Part shown: in pieces, positions 21,360-35,516 of the stretch | Layout: every line of letters starts with the position of its first letter | How positions within the stretch are numbered: the first letter of the stretch is position 1 | Assembly (NCBI RefSeq): GCF_033807715.1 | Contig: NC_084596.1 | Coordinates: 32,372,879-32,436,878, forward strand | Source: Cololabis saira | Taxonomy: Eukaryota > Chordata > Actinopteri > Beloniformes > Belonidae | DNA length: 64,000 nt | Reading direction: 5' to 3' | Position numbers and translations under genes: made by a program | Notes under the pieces: generated by a model | Seen by the model: only the letters and a program-made list of their open reading frames with translations | What the model was told of the DNA's origin: nothing | Databases searched by the model: none

Positions 21360-22060
21360 TATCAGGGCCGCCACAAGGGGTGTGCGAACCGTGCGACCCC
21401 AAGGGGCCTCGCGCTATGGGCCGTTTTTGAAAAAAAAAAAAAATTTAATTTTTTTTTTTTTTTTCGTTTTTTTTTTCAGTTTTTCCCTTATAAATATAAA
21501 CAGTCACGTCCCATTACAGACCTAAATGTGTACTAGTCTGTGCATATCAATAAATATATGTGCAATGATGCGCGTGTCTGTTGTTCAATACAACTGCGTC
21601 AGACCAAGCGCAGACACAAGCTGCTCTGATCCAGACGGGTGGAATGTATCACAAACTGTCACACAATGTCGAGAGAACGAGAAAGATTCAGGAAATTTCC
21701 ATCAGGGGATGAAAAAAGAAAAAAAACTAAAGAAAATTGAAGAGTTTAATGCCTCTCTGAAAGGCTCGTTTGAGAAATTTGTTAGAAAAATCACCAATCC
21801 GACCGGGTCTCAAGCAGCCATGGAGCCCCGCGTCAAGGCAAGTCAAATGATGATGTGGCAGGGGAAGGTATCCAGTATTTTGCTAATTGGAGAGTTAAAA
21901 TTGCGCATATAGACACCTGATCCGACCCGAAAAACCCAAAAATGTCCCGCCCGAAAAACCCAAAAATGTCCCGCCCCCTGGCCATTTCGCACAGGGCCTC
22001 GCAAATCTCCCAGACGGCTCTGTGTGGTATTATAAAGTCTTTGGCATTATATGTGCATTT
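21360..22060 (+). mobile_element. second remnant of a hAT-type transposon
   Basis: The frame starting at 21666 encodes MSRERERFRKFPSGDEKRKK followed by a Lys-rich helix and a 'SLKGSFEKFV' motif, the familiar start of ZMYM1-like hAT transposases. It stops being recognisable after about 60 codons. Upstream is the GC-rich end phrase 'ggggtgtgcgaaccgtgcgacccc' and an A/T-only tract at 21430-21475. A direct repeat of 'cccgaaaaacccaaaaatgtcccgcc' units occurs at 21927-21975. Confidence 0.55.
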
Positions 22061-22479
22061 GTTTGGCCTAGGGGTAAGTCTATTGTTAGGTATATTCAAA
22101 CAAATAATCAAATTTCCACTTCGCATAGTAATTTGCTTTTGTATAAATTAAAGACGTTTTCTAAAAGCCACATTATTAGTGTTGCCACTGTTGCTAAACT
22201 GTAATACATGAGGCTCATAAGGCCCTCCGGTGGGCAAAATGTCAATCTAAAAGTCTCAATCATGTGGCCCTGCGCTTCTCAACCTTTCCCCGACCCTGCA
22301 CCTAACCTGGGGCTTGCTGATCGGGCTGGAGCTTCGGGAGCTCCGTGCTGGCCTGCGGTCCCCACCCCTGGTCATCCCGTTGCTGCTTCCACCTGCCTGC
22401 TGTGCTGTTGACGTCCCCGACCCCCAGTCTGGCCCTCGGCAGGAGGGTCCCCCCTTACGAGCCTGGTCCTGCTCCAGGT

Positions 22480-22733
22480 TTCCTCCCTCCTAAAGGGGAG
22501 TTTTTCCTGCCACTGTTTGGCTTAAGGCTTTTCTCCCACTAGGGGAGTTTTTACCTGCCATTGTTTATGTAATAACTGCTCGGGGGGTCATGTTCTGGGT
22601 CTCTGGAAAGTGTCTAGAGACAACTTTTGTTGTATTAGACGCTATATAAATAAAATTGAATTGAATTGAATTGAATTGAATTGAATTGAATTGAATTGAA
22701 TTGAATTGAATTGAATTGAATTGAATTGGTTGG
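22480..22733 (+). mobile_element. LINE 3' tail with (TTGAA)n end
   Basis: A conserved phrase 'gggagtttttacctgccattg', then 'gtctctagagacaact'-like and 'cgctatataaataaaattgaa' phrases, end in about 14 TTGAA units. This is the 3' end typical of fish L2-like LINEs. Related pieces lie at 26795-26960 (minus) and 38925-39152 (plus). Confidence 0.65.
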
Positions 22734-23814
22734 AACTAGTTATTCTATAAACTGCACGGTGTAATAAGTTGATATGGTTTAGTGATAATGTTGTTTAGAA
22801 AAGATAATATATTCTTATTGCTATAAACTTTTAAATTCTGTATTTGTATTACAGAAACCACACAATTAAGTTATTTGTATCCTGACCGTAGCGCTTCAAC
22901 CCAAACTGTTAGGAATTGATACGGATTAAGCTGGCATAGTTCTTATATAAGCTTAGGATACAGTTGTGTTGGTGCAGTTGTAGAGATGGTGAGACTAGTT
23001 GAGGTCCAGGAGGACTCATGCATTCCTTTCTTGTTGTAAATGTAACACAAGCTGCTAGAGGATGCTGTAAACTCAGGTTTTTGGTGAACCACATCTGCAT
23101 ATAAAATAGAAATGACAGACTCAAGGATGACACCAAAGGGGAAAAACTGCAAACATCTGAGATACTTTAAGGTACTAATTAGTAACCTCCAGTTTCATTA
23201 AATTCACTGGGGCAGTTCATTAAATTAAAGTTTATTAAATCAGTTTCTGGCTATAAATTTGTGCTTTAAGGGTTTCTGTAGTGCTGAGTGCTGTTTTCAT
23301 TTAAAAATGCTTCTGGACCAACACAAATCACATGTTTTCACTGAATTTTATTAAGATTAATGAGATCCTCTATGTTTCCAGTTTGTGGAATAAATATTAA
23401 GATTCTTCATTTCCATGTGATGAGAATTTTACTTTAGTTTTTTTTCTTTTAATTAAAACATTTCTAATTACAGCAAAAATAGCAGTTAAAAGGAAGTATT
23501 CTGATTGTACATTTAGTGTTTTGCTATATAGGGGCGATGTGAACTTTGATTTAGAAATGATTTATGCTCATGTGCATAAAATATCATCACATCACATTAT
23601 TTATGTTAATGTGCAGGCAAACAGTTACTATGCTATAAACAGATATTTAGTTCTTCTCGTGCATAAACAAACAGAGAAACTCATCTGGGTTTGACCTTCA
23701 GGTCACCACAACTATAACATTTCAAATGTAAGATCTTTTTGGAACAAAATCAGCAAGCATTCCTCCTCTCTCTGTCAAACACGGCGCCATCTTTCGTCGT
23801 ATTTCCACTGCTGC
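22734..23814. other. no gene recognised; 3' flank of the first apoD-like gene
   Basis: AT-rich. The minus-strand AATAAA at 23347-23352, about 460 nt past the stop at 23815, is the best visible poly(A) signal for the neighbouring gene, but it is far away and not secure. Confidence 0.4.
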
Positions 23815-25500
23815 TCAGAGAGTCTTGACACAGCCCTGCTGCCTGCTGGGAATCATCCTGGTCACGTCGATGTTGTTGGTGGCAAACGTGTCCCTGGCTT
23901 TCTCGATGGTGGCGTCAGGCAGGCTCCGGTTTCGGCCCAGAATCCAGGCAAAGTCTACGTGGAAGAGCCTGAGGACGTCCGTGCAGGAATACACCAGGGC
24001 AAAGTTCACATAGTCAGTGGACACGATCCAGTAAGGAGAGTAGGGAAGGACTGTGTCCAACAGAGAGACGGAGAGAGAGGATGTAAAAACAATCCCAGAG
24101 CAGGCATCACAAACTAAATCAGGTCTCTAATATTTAATGTCTACACAGGACTGACAAATCTTCCAACATATTGTCCCGCTTACCGTAGGAATAAGTTATT
24201 CCAAGTTTGGCTGGATTCTTCATATCTTCTATGACTCCGGTCCCTTCGATTTTCCTCACCTCTCCTTTTCTGTTTCATTCCACACACACATACATTTCTT
24301 GTTGAAACTGTGCACATATTACCCCTCAACCTCTACATTCGCGCAGATGAAATGCACATCGGGACTCACAGTATTTCAGAGCTGGCCACTCGAATGGAGT
24401 TGTCTGTCCTCAGGGTGAAATTGGTTTCGATGCAGCGGCCTTTCTCAAACTGGGCTGGGAGTTTGGCAATTTCAAACCACCTCCCCATGAACTGTGAGGG
24501 CACGAACAAAGAGACTATTAGGAATGTGAAACGAGAGTGTGAATAACTCCACATACAGTAGTGGTGGCAATTAAAAACTTAGGTGGCCTTCACAGACATT
24601 TCTTTAAGCTCCAAATTCTTATACATGCAGTTTTAACCTTCTTATCTTTTTCCTATCCTTTGGTGTCTTATTTACTGAACTATTTTCTATATTGTTTTGT
24701 TTTTCTTCTTTATTCTGTGGAAAACAGAGAAGTCAGTTATATATTGCCCCACTTTCAACTCGAATGTAAGATCGTGACATACTGTAGCTTTTATTTCTGA
24801 GAAGAAGAAATAACGTCTAATGTCTTGTTATTTATGATTTCATAGTTATACATTCTTACTTTTTTCTCTTTAAATGATTATTTTTTTCTGTTAACACGTC
24901 TCCACAGGCAGATTCCCCCTCAAGGGACAAACAGATAATAGTCATTATGAACTATATATCTTTCATCAACTGCACAGAAATACAGACTGTACATGGTCAA
25001 GAAAAGTATTTCTTTATAGGTTTGGATCCTTTGACATTCTTTATAGACCATTAGTACCTTTCTTTTTTAATATTGTCAAAAATAATACAGAGACAGACAA
25101 GATCATTCTGCAGTGACATTTCCATGACAACATGTTATGTATGTGTGTTGTTAACATTTTCTGACTGCAAAATAAGAATCAAATACATTTACATACCTGT
25201 ATATTAAGGCCTGAAAATGGCTGATTGAATAAAAGCCAGATGAAATTTGAGTTTACATGACACAGACGAATAATGTAGGGAAGAGTTATCCCTAAAAGCG
25301 GCTTTGTTATCTTTTCTTCTCTTTTTAATTGGTTAGGAGGAAGTTTGCAGCCAGTTTAATCACTATATTGGGCTGTTAGTTACCTGTTTGAGGCTGAAGG
25401 CGGGCTGGACTCCGGGTTCTGGACACGGGCCCCAGTGGGGAACCTGAGCTCGGATGAGCGGGAGGACGAGTCCAAAGACCAGAACAAAATATAACTTCAT
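23815..25500 (-). CDS. apod: apolipoprotein D-like lipocalin, gene 1
   Basis: ApoD is a secreted lipocalin that carries small hydrophobic ligands such as arachidonate and progesterone in its beta-barrel. Four coding exons: 25500-25384, 24491-24370, 24269-24184 and 24050-23815, with phases 0, 2, 1, giving 186 residues. The first exon encodes a signal peptide (MKLYFVLVFGLVLPLIRA). Exon 2 opens with the lipocalin GxW motif (FMGRWFEI, Trp44) and the ApoD-type EKGRC. Exon 4 carries the PYWIVSTDY, LVYSC and LFHVDFAWIL blocks, so the whole fold is present. Asn63 (NFT) and the NRS near the C-terminus are possible glycosylation sites. The exon 3 acceptor was placed at 24270 (aaacag) rather than a nearer AG, because the longer form restores the usual ApoD loop length. 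This is the most ApoD-like of the three copies. The teleost a/b naming is not resolved. Confidence 0.88.
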
Positions 25501-25740
25501 TGTTGAGACGCCCTGTTACCTGCAGAAAGATACACAGTCAGAGTCAACGATCTCACCTCATCATTGAAGAATCACACCTTTAAATAGGAAAATGACTTCT
25601 TCACACAAAAACGTTCTGATAGTAATCCTTTTACCTGCTTGTCCTGCAGGGTGGATATCTGCTTCCTCGCTAGATCCTGGTGTTTGACTGGAAGATGTGG
25701 TTCTCTGCAAGGTTTTGCCGTTCTGCAGCTCCGTGTCATC
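25501..25740 (-). promoter_or_regulatory. 5' UTR exons of apoD-like gene 1
   Basis: On the minus strand a tctttctgcag acceptor opens 19 nt of leader (25519-25501) just before the ATG. Above it a donor (CAG|gtaaaa) at 25635 closes a probable non-coding first exon. The same layout, with a non-coding exon before the signal-peptide exon, is seen in the other two copies. The transcription start is only estimated. Confidence 0.5.
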
Positions 25741-26794
25741 AATGGGAGTCTTTGTGTTGAGCCATCTTTATTTCAGACATGAAGTAAACTATTAGCAAAT
25801 TGGAGTCAGGGGGGACATACCAGTGGAAATGCTATAAAACAATCAGGAAGTTCTTCTGCATGAGGTCGGCAGGAGTTAAATTATTTTGTCTGGCTTTGTT
25901 TACGTTGTCGTTGTCACTTCTTTTTCATTACTGCATTTGTTTGCCTGCATGATGTTTTTGTGCCGTAGACAAACCGTATCCTAAAAATGCGTAAAAGCAT
26001 TTCAAAGTAGAGGAAAACAATTATGATTGCATTTGAAAGGGCTTGATTTGGGCATCGTCACAGAAAGCACTGTCCATCTGGAAATCCTTGTTACAGAAAA
26101 TAAATTTTTATTAAAAACGGATGCCATTTCCCCCCAAGGACCAGGTTCTTATGCCATATCAGCCCTCTTTGAATTTATTTTATGTTGTTTTGTTGCTTGA
26201 GTTCATTTGTATTTTGTTTGTACTTCAGCGCCTTCATGATTGCAGCAGTAAAACAAAAGACTTTAATTACTTATGAACAAATGCCAAAACAAAGGCAATG
26301 CTGATGAAGTGAATCCAAAAACCGAAATCCAAGCAAACAAGAAAGGCAAACAAAGAGTCTAACTGTGACAAGGATCTTGACATGAAAATAAAAGTACATA
26401 AAAAAAGAGCACAAATACTCAGGGGGATAGCTACAAATGCTGATACAACTGACATCTGGTGTGGAATGAGAACAGAAAGCAAAACTTTCCATATAAAGAT
26501 AATTAAATTACAAGACAAAAATAAAACCAATTTCAAACTGTGGTGAAGAAGAAAACACAACCAAACCCTAGGTCGTCCATGGTGACGGGAGCTGCCAGGA
26601 CAAAGATGTCATGAACTGGTGGCAATGTAACTTATTTTTTTGTACTGTAAGCTTTTAAACTGATTTGTTTATTGACAACTAAAGTAAATAACTTAGGGCT
26701 GGACATCTGATGCATGTACTGAACAAAAATAAAGTATAAGCCAGTAGTTGCTGATACCCAGAGATCACACAATAATTGACCAATTACAGTCAAT

Positions 26795-26960
26795 TCAATT
26801 AAATTAAATTCATTTTTATTTATACAGCGTCTATTATAATACAAATTGTCTCTTGGCGCTTTCCTGAGACCTAGAACATGACCCCCTAGCAATTATTACA
26901 TAGACAATGGCAAGGAAAAACTCTCCTTTAGGAGCAGGACCTGGCTCATAAGGGGGGACC
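26795..26960 (-). mobile_element. LINE 3' tail, inverted copy
   Basis: The reverse complement reads through the same 'gagtttttcc-ttgccattg', 'agcgtctattataatac' and TAAATAAAAATGAATTTAATT landmarks as the tails at 22480 and 38925. It is diverged, with a short AT-rich tail at the left end. Confidence 0.6.
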
Positions 26961-29900
26961 CTCCTGCCGAAGGACAACCGGGAAAAGGGAGATCAGAAAG
27001 AGAGGATGAAGAACAGAGAAAAGAGACGCACGGATATATTGTCAATGATACAAAAGACAAGATATATTAGTATAAAATATGTGTTAACTGGAGAACTAAG
27101 AGCTCTATGTACATATTACTGATACATGGTGAGATGGTGTACTACAGGGAGCAGGCACTGAGGTGGTCAGAGGACCGGACTGCAGGTCAGCATGCAGCCC
27201 TGGAAGTGCAAACATGTACAGAAGAGGAAAAGATGGGGCAGTCCAGCACAACAAACTACCAGAACAATGGAGAACAATTATGGTTATGAGATACTTCGAT
27301 TAATAACTGTGGATGATTGAGCTGAAGAAAGGAAAGAGAAGAGGAAGAGAAGAAGAAAAAGGGGAGGGCTGCCGGATGGGGATGGGCTTCTAAGCAAGTT
27401 GCTTCAGCCAAATCCTTTTTTGATTGAAAGCGAAACAATTAAATTATGTATTATTTCTGAATAAACAAAATAAACTTAATTCATTCATTCATCATGTCGT
27501 GGTCCCCCCCCCCCCTCCCTGGGGTAGATCTATAGCAGCATATCTGCAACGATATGCTGCATCCCCCGTGTAGAGTCCAGCATCACAGGGGTCCCTGATT
27601 AGTCCCCTTGTAAATAATTAGTCTAGTTTGTTTGTTTTATTACATTTTTAACACTTTTCTGTCCATCTACAGCTGGAGAGAGAGGACTCAGTCCAAGATC
27701 GATTGCATTATTGTTGATGCACAAATCAAGACAGACAGGCATTTGTCCAGCAAATGCTGATAACTTTACTCTCAAGGTTATTATTACCTCCTTGTTCAAA
27801 ATATCAGTTTTAATTTCAGCCGATGGCAAACTTGATTACTTTAAGGAAGTGTTGTCCTGCTCTCAAGGTTCTTGTTACATTTATTGATTAAAACCAGCAA
27901 AGTAACACCGAGATTCAGTCTCAGCCGTCTCTAGTGCCAAATGTGAATGGCTTTACAGAAGTATGTCACACATTAACAAGAATGAAACTAGGACTTGCAG
28001 TGGCATCAAAAAAGTATATTCATAGTTCAAATGTGCCAAATTGGAGAACAAAACCAAAGTTGTAAAAGTTGCTTGTCAGTTAATATTCACTTCATAGAAT
28101 AGTGACACCTAATTATCTACAATGTCCTGTTACAGAAACGCTCAAACCAAACACTGTCAATTACATGCTGTACTGTGACGTGCTGTCTGATTCCAGACAA
28201 AGCCCTTTGGCTTCACACAAGTTTGAATTACAGAAGAAAAAGATCAAAAGGCACAATTTTCAGCTAATACACATCAGAGAGCTATGACTTGTTAGCTGCA
28301 GCCAAACACATCAAAGCCCGGTTAAAGCTGACGCCCAGTTTCTCCCTGGATGGAGGCGATGCGCTCAAATGGTCAGAAGATCAAGGAAGGTTTTGAGCAC
28401 ACAGCTGAGCGAACTTGCTCATTAGATAAAGGGAAAATATCAAAGGAGGGAATAACATTAAAGATGCACAATGTAAAGACTGTGGAGATGGATTTTTGAG
28501 GACACTTTGGGCTCGGATGCTTGTAAGCCATGATTGTAATATGACTCTTTTACTGTAATGATACTGTAAGGATTCTTTAATTAATACTCTTGTCTTCTGT
28601 TTTTTTTTTTTTCAGTTTTGACAGATTCAATCATATATGTCGATGTCTTATCCAGTTTATGGTCATTTGCCTTTGATATTTATGTTATGAATTTGCTTTT
28701 GAAAGGTCACGTGTGGCCCTCAGGTTTGTAACTGTCATTCAGTATTTAAATGATCCATTCGCTCACTCTGCACTTTCTCCCTCGCCAGCTCTCTTCCTCT
28801 TTCTGCTGCATCTATGTTATTATTTCTGCAGAAAGATGAGCTCAAATTGACAATATGATTGCAATAGAAGCTTTCATTATTGTGAAGAAAAGTAGGAGGC
28901 TCTCTGTAATTGATGTTGCCGTGGTGAATTGCAATAATGGAGCATAAGTGATGTCTCTGTCTCTCTATTGTTGTAGGCTATCTGGTGTCGCTGCATGTGG
29001 AGCATGCTCTTAACTCAGAGTCAACAAACTCATAGTTGACAGAACCAACTTTAAAGTCCCAAATATTAAACTCTGACTTTCTCCTCTCATGGTTTGTTGA
29101 CTTTGAGTTAATACTTAAATTGAGTGTTTGTTGAACTGCCTACAGTATCTGAAATAAATCCAACTTTTTTATTTTTGTGTTCACATTTGTGAATGACGAG
29201 AGATTTATGACTGTGACGAAGAGTAATCTGGGTTAGAAATCTCGTAGAATCCCCTATCCTGCCTTCAACAGCCAACCAGTCCACTATGTTCCCCAGTAAT
29301 AATCATCAGTGTTGTGCAATGAATCTTGGGATATGCTGAGCTGTGAACGATCCATCCACTGTAGCTGTCTTAGCCTGGAAAAAATGACACATTTCTGGAT
29401 TTTATTTGGAGCTAAACCAAAGGAATTATGATGGAAGTAGTACAAGAAACGGAGGGGAGAAACTCAACCAACAGAAAAACAATGGTCCAGCAGGTGAGGG
29501 AAGAAAGACAGTACAATATTCAATTGAAAGAAAATATTTAAAGACAAAAGAATCGGTGAGACATCTAGGTAGCTAGAAAATAAATTATATAAAGGCCACC
29601 TGCAATGCACTTGTTCTCATATAAAAAGAAATAACATTTCTAAACTGAATAGTCAACCCTCAGATTAATGATTAGAAAAGAAAGAATGAGGTGGCTTGTG
29701 AGGGAAACCGTCAGCTTCTCTCTAACAGATGTTTCAGTGACAAACTTATCTGATGGTGTTACGTGACAGCAACGGTAAAGACTCACATGTCACTGCACAT
29801 GCTGCTACACCTGCACGCTTACAACTGTGATACACACACACACACACTGCAGGTTAAACTTGTGTAAGAGTAAATGGTTAAAAGTGTGCTGTAATACATG

Positions 29901-31012
29901 CACACAGAGCTCGAGAGCTGTATTTTTTTTTTATTTTTTTTTTGCTGCGGTGATGCTGGTGTGCATGATTTTTTTTCTTTTTTTAATCAAGAAAAATTCA
30001 TGAAAAATCAGAGACGCCACCGTCTCCAGCAGAATGTGGTTTAGAGCTGGGACGAGTTCATGACATCTGCCCATTGGGACACGGCAGATGTAAACGTGGT
30101 ACAATTCATACGGCAACTTATAGCCACTTATAGCAGGAGCAACAAAAGTCCCCTGCTTGATGGCTGTGGAAACACCCATCTGCACAAAGCACATGAAAAA
30201 TAAGAAAAACTGAAGAAAAAAACAGTGTCAAATATTGTTCAAACTGAAAAGCGATTGTTGTTATCAGTTCAGTGTCATTTGAGAATGGGGAGTGTTTGGT
30301 TAAACTGATAGAGCGTGAGGCGCTCCATCAACAGTGAAGCTTTTATGGTCATGGAAGCTGAATGAAGAACTAAAGGAAAGCTACTGTGAGGGCAAAGTAT
30401 ACTTTTACCAAACAGAAAAATACATAATTTTTCAACCATTTGGGGCTGTGTGGCAGTAGAAATGAACAATTTATGCACTACTTTGTAGTTGAAATGAAAA
30501 CAACTTTCATCCAATATCCCCAAAAGATGAGACAAAATTTCATTCATTCATTTCGTGGGCAATATACACACATTTTCATATAATGACATTGTTGCTTTAC
30601 ATTACCAAACCAAAAAAGTAATAAAAAAGTAGCTAAGAGTCGACAAATAAAAAGATAAGAAACTGAGTTTCCAGCTTCAAGCTGTGCGCCACATAAAAAG
30701 ACATCATGCCAGATAAATGTGTTACGATACCTTTCATCATTAGAATCAGAGCTCTTATTCCAATATAAAGAGAATTTAAGTAAATCTACAGCTGCAGTGG
30801 TGAAAAAAAGGGAGTAGTTTTGGGAGAAATTGCAGAGCAAGTGTATAATTTAAATAATGACTATGCTACTGTATATAATGTAATGCCATATTTTTGGCTT
30901 GTGGAGGATTGTAGGTGTATTATACCTGAGACTGACTTTTCGTGGTGGTGAACAAAATAAAACAAAACATGCAAGCAGGTGAAGGTGGTGTGTAAAAGTG
31001 TACGTAATATTA

Positions 31013-31015
<3 letters not shown>

Positions 31016-31063
<48 letters not shown>
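31016..31063. repeat. (TA)n microsatellite, interrupted
   Basis: About 24 TA units with a single G interruption at 31045. Confidence 0.9.
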
Positions 31064-31299
31064 CCACTTTAGTTATCCATCTTACTTAAAACAATATCTG
31101 ATTCCATATACATCCTCATATTCTCTTAGAAACACTCAGCAGCCCTTCTTTTTCGTTCCTTTAACCTTTAAAGAAATATTTCATATTTCTATTCACGAAA
31201 GAGTTTATGCAAGTATATTGAAGCAAAAAGAAAAAATATCCCTTCACATCATAGTTAAGTAAAACCACACCCCCAAAAACAACACATGATACATTTTGG

Positions 31300-31422
<123 letters not shown>

Positions 31423-31863
31423 GAAATATTCACAAGATGGAATTAGGAAGTTTCTCATTTTGAATTAAAAAAGGAAGCACAAAACACAAGGGGAAATGTG
31501 ATCTTTCAAGTCTGCTCTGATCCTAAGGCCTTCTGACAGTCTGGGAAATCAAGATGTTTCGATGTTCTTTTATGTAACTTTAGATCCTTCTCGCTGACAT
31601 GAAGTGGATATTTTAATGTCATGTTTGGTCAAAATCACTTAGATGAATGAATGAAATGGACACATGTTACATCACTAGCTTATCTTTTGCAGGTGAGTTA
31701 GTTACTGATGTTACACCTTTGTGTAAGCGTGTTAATAAATGCACTGTTTAAATAGTGCATTTATTTGAACAGGTGCCCACTCTCACACTCACTCCCCTTC
31801 CTCATCACACACAGAGGGGAGGACTCAGGAATGTAATCAATAACAAAGCAATGGGTGATAGGG

Positions 31864-31917
31864 TATTTAAAAGGCCCTTTGGAACTGAATGTTGTGCACG
31901 TAGCTGCTTACATACAG
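31864..31917 (+). promoter_or_regulatory. TATA-like box and first exon of apoD-like gene 2
   Basis: TATTTAAAA at 31864-31872 is followed by a donor at 31917 (CATACAG|gtaacg). The next acceptor (ctctctgcag, exon from 32012) leads directly to the ATG at 32026. The implied first exon is short and non-coding. The start site about 25-30 nt after the box is inferred. Confidence 0.5.
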
Positions 31918-32025
31918 GTAACGCAGCTGCCTTTCCGTTTGTGTCTCGTACTCTTTCTCTTATAAGCCGACACTCAAAGATGAACTCTGGTTCCTGTTTT
32001 ACTCTCTGCAGGTCTAAGTAAGAAG

Positions 32026-33233
<1,208 letters not shown>

Positions 33234-33344
33234 ACACATTTTTCTCTTTCAGTTCTGAGGACTTTGAGATGAAAAGGATGTTTTGAATTGAAAACATAAT
33301 TTGATGAAATGTGTGGAGCTTTTAGCTCCAGCAGTAATCAATGC

Positions 33345-33350
33345 ATTAAA
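33345..33350 (+). terminator. poly(A) signal of apoD-like gene 2
   Basis: ATTAAA, a common variant signal, 112 nt past the TAA stop. It gives a 3' UTR of ordinary length. Confidence 0.55.
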
Positions 33351-33469
33351 CATTTCATGAAGAAATGCATTTTGGGTTTTTACATCAGTATTCTGTTCTG
33401 TTAGACTTAGATTTCTCTTGAACTTTCTAATTTAGATTTACAGGTCGGAATTTTCATATTGCAACCATT

Positions 33470-33471
<2 letters not shown>

Positions 33472-33538
<67 letters not shown>
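33472..33538. repeat. (CA)n microsatellite
   Basis: About 33 CA units between the tail-to-tail apoD-like genes 2 and 3. Confidence 0.97.
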
Positions 33539-33539
<1 letters not shown>

Positions 33540-34076
33540 TTGCATTCATAGTTCCTGGTCAATTATAAGTCTTTTAAAACAAGCTGTCGGACATACTGAG
33601 TTTTGATGCATCTAAAGTGATGGTTTAGAAATATTACTGATACTCTAACTCCGATTTCTTCAATGTTTCAAAGCAAAAACAGAATTTAAACTGACTACAA
33701 GCAAGAACATAAGAGAGCACCAAGATCTGGGGAGTTTAGAGGTCGTAATGAGTTTTGAAATTTTGTATAAAGCCAAATCAAACATTATACCAAAAAAACA
33801 CTAAAAACTAAAAACATGTCAAGTTAGTCAGAGGTCGGGAGGGAGGATATTTACTGAATATCAGGAAAGAAAACAAAAAAACTATCCTTGCTGAGGTGCA
33901 AAATACATACGAAACAAAACAAAAAAAATATGATTGCAAACCGAGCTTGTTAAAAAAGTTCAACTTTAGGTTTACGTTAAAATGTTAGGTCATGTGGTTC
34001 CACTGGATTACTGGACTTCACTGAGTCTAAGTGAATCCAGGAGGGACCTTAGATAGAGATAAATGGGTATAAATAA

Positions 34077-34146
34077 AGGATGGATGGATGGATGGATGGA
34101 TGGATGGATGGATGGATGGATGGATGGATGGATGGATGGATGGATG
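34077..34146 (+). repeat. (GGAT)n microsatellite, probable SINE tail
   Basis: About 17 GGAT units followed by four GGAC-type units (to 34163). The text before it ('agataaatgggtataaataaagg') matches the end of the GGAT-tailed SINE, so the tract is probably an expanded SINE tail. Confidence 0.85.
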
Positions 34147-34266
34147 TACGGACGGACGGACGGAGCCCTTTTAGCAGCATATTTCAGCAGTTAATCAGTC
34201 ATGTATTACATCAGATTACCACAACAAATACCACCAACACCAGTGTCTTTCTTTTAATCTTTCTGT

Positions 34267-34272
34267 TTTATT
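34267..34272 (-). terminator. poly(A) signal of apoD-like gene 3
   Basis: AATAAA on the minus strand, 66 nt past the TAG stop at 34338. Confidence 0.6.
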
Positions 34273-34337
34273 AAATAGTTATTTCATGGAAAACACTTAG
34301 TGAGGTTTACAAATAAAAAATTGCAGATCTAATTGCG

Positions 34338-35326
34338 CTATTTGCTTTTGTCAAAGCCGCAGTAAGCTGCATCCTGGTTGGTGGTGATCAGCTTGTCCAC
34401 ATTGACTCCGATGGAGACTAGGATGCTGTGCAGATAGTCTAAGATGTGTTGAGGGAGACTAGCATGCCTGCTCAGGATCCAGGCTAAGTCCAGGTGGAAC
34501 GCACCGTAGTTAGAGCAACTGTAGACCAGGGCATAGTTGTCGTAGTCGGTGCTCAGAACCCAGTACGGATGAGAACGAGTGTCTGGAAATGACGGAGTCG
34601 GAGGACAATGAAAGAAAGTTATATTAATATATAATATTTGTCTTCTACTTATGTAGTATTTTTAGAGACACAGGGAATGAGGGTCCTTACTCTCATAGAA
34701 TTTGACCTGTAGTTTGGCAGGCTCAACGCGACTGGACACGGCACTGCCATAGATTTCTTTAGTGGCACCACTGGGACTAAAAACAGACCGATAATAAAAG
34801 TGACAAAAAAATCCACATATATTAAACTATTATAGGCTCTATAGACATTTTCCATTTCATTTCTACTTAAGTAATAGAGTTTTTAAAAGCAATACGGGTA
34901 ATGAATGTGACTCACAGCAGCTCTCTGTTGAAGACACCAACCACTCCAGGGCTGATCAGGCTGTAGGTGGCAGTACCGCACTGGCCTAGCTCGAAGAAAT
35001 TTGGCAATTTCTGGATTTCATACCATTTGCCAAGATACTGCAAAAAGAAATGCACACAAGGTCAAGTTTAGTTTTGATACAGTAGCATGCCACAAAATCA
35101 CGTGGTGTTCAGATGTGTTTAATGGGACAAATGGTCACCATGAAAGTTATATTTTATTTCAAGGTCCAAAAGTCTGAACAGGCTTGGTTTCTCAGAGTAG
35201 ACAGACCTTGGTGATGTCAAACTCTGGATGAACAGCAACATTCGGACATCTTCCCGGAGCAATGACCGTAGCGTGGGCTGCCAGGGCAGACAGCAGCGTG
35301 AGGGAAAACACCCCGATCGTATTCAT
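34338..35326 (-). CDS. apod: apolipoprotein D-like lipocalin, gene 3
   Basis: A secreted lipocalin of the ApoD family, tail-to-tail with gene 2. Exons: 35326-35207, 35037-34916, 34776-34691 and 34582-34338. Phases are 0, 2, 1 again, giving 190 residues. The signal peptide begins MNTIGVFSLTLLSALAAHA. The GxW motif is [12 protein letters not shown], almost the same as gene 2. Exon 3 keeps an EPAKLQVKF block but is otherwise diverged. Exon 4 has HPYWVLSTDYDNYALVYSC and FHLDLAWILSR and ends FDKSK. It shares VSIGVNVDKL and TTNQDAAYC with gene 2 (SIGVSVDQM, TNQDESYC), so genes 2 and 3 are closer to each other than to gene 1. Exon 4 has no internal methionine, so simple frame searches miss it. Confidence 0.88.
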
Positions 35327-35475
35327 TTTTCTCCACAACCTGAAAGAAAGCAAACAAAAAGACTTTTCAGTTATTATATTTCCCGAAACAAATTTTTCTT
35401 TTACATTTTCCCAACAGAGATCCAGTATATCAATACAAATAAGAGTAAATAATGGCTGTTTTGAGTGTGTCTTAC

Positions 35476-35516
35476 CAGGTGGCAGTGAGGTTTAGTGTTT
35501 TGATCTCATATTTATA
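35476..35516 (-). promoter_or_regulatory. TATA box and first-exon donor of apoD-like gene 3
   Basis: TATAAATA on the minus strand at 35516-35509, then a donor ACCTG|gtaag ending at 35476. The acceptor ctttcag opens the leader just before the ATG at 35326. The first exon implied by a start 25-30 nt after the box would be only about 10 nt, so the true start may lie elsewhere. Confidence 0.45.

Noticed and set aside
22660..22735. CRISPR-like short repeats
   Set aside because: The TTGAA units are contiguous without spacers and form a LINE tail. The genome is eukaryotic.
24252..24262. Nearer AG acceptor for exon 3 of apoD-like gene 1
   Set aside because: It keeps the frame but drops five residues from the usual loop and has a purine-rich lead-in. 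The AG at 24270 gives the same exon size (86 nt) as genes 2 and 3.
34080..34274. Met-Asp-Gly-Trp repeat frame (also 44716-44943 plus, and Ser-Ile-His-Pro at 41324-41677 minus)
   Set aside because: These read through GGAT microsatellites with no coding context.
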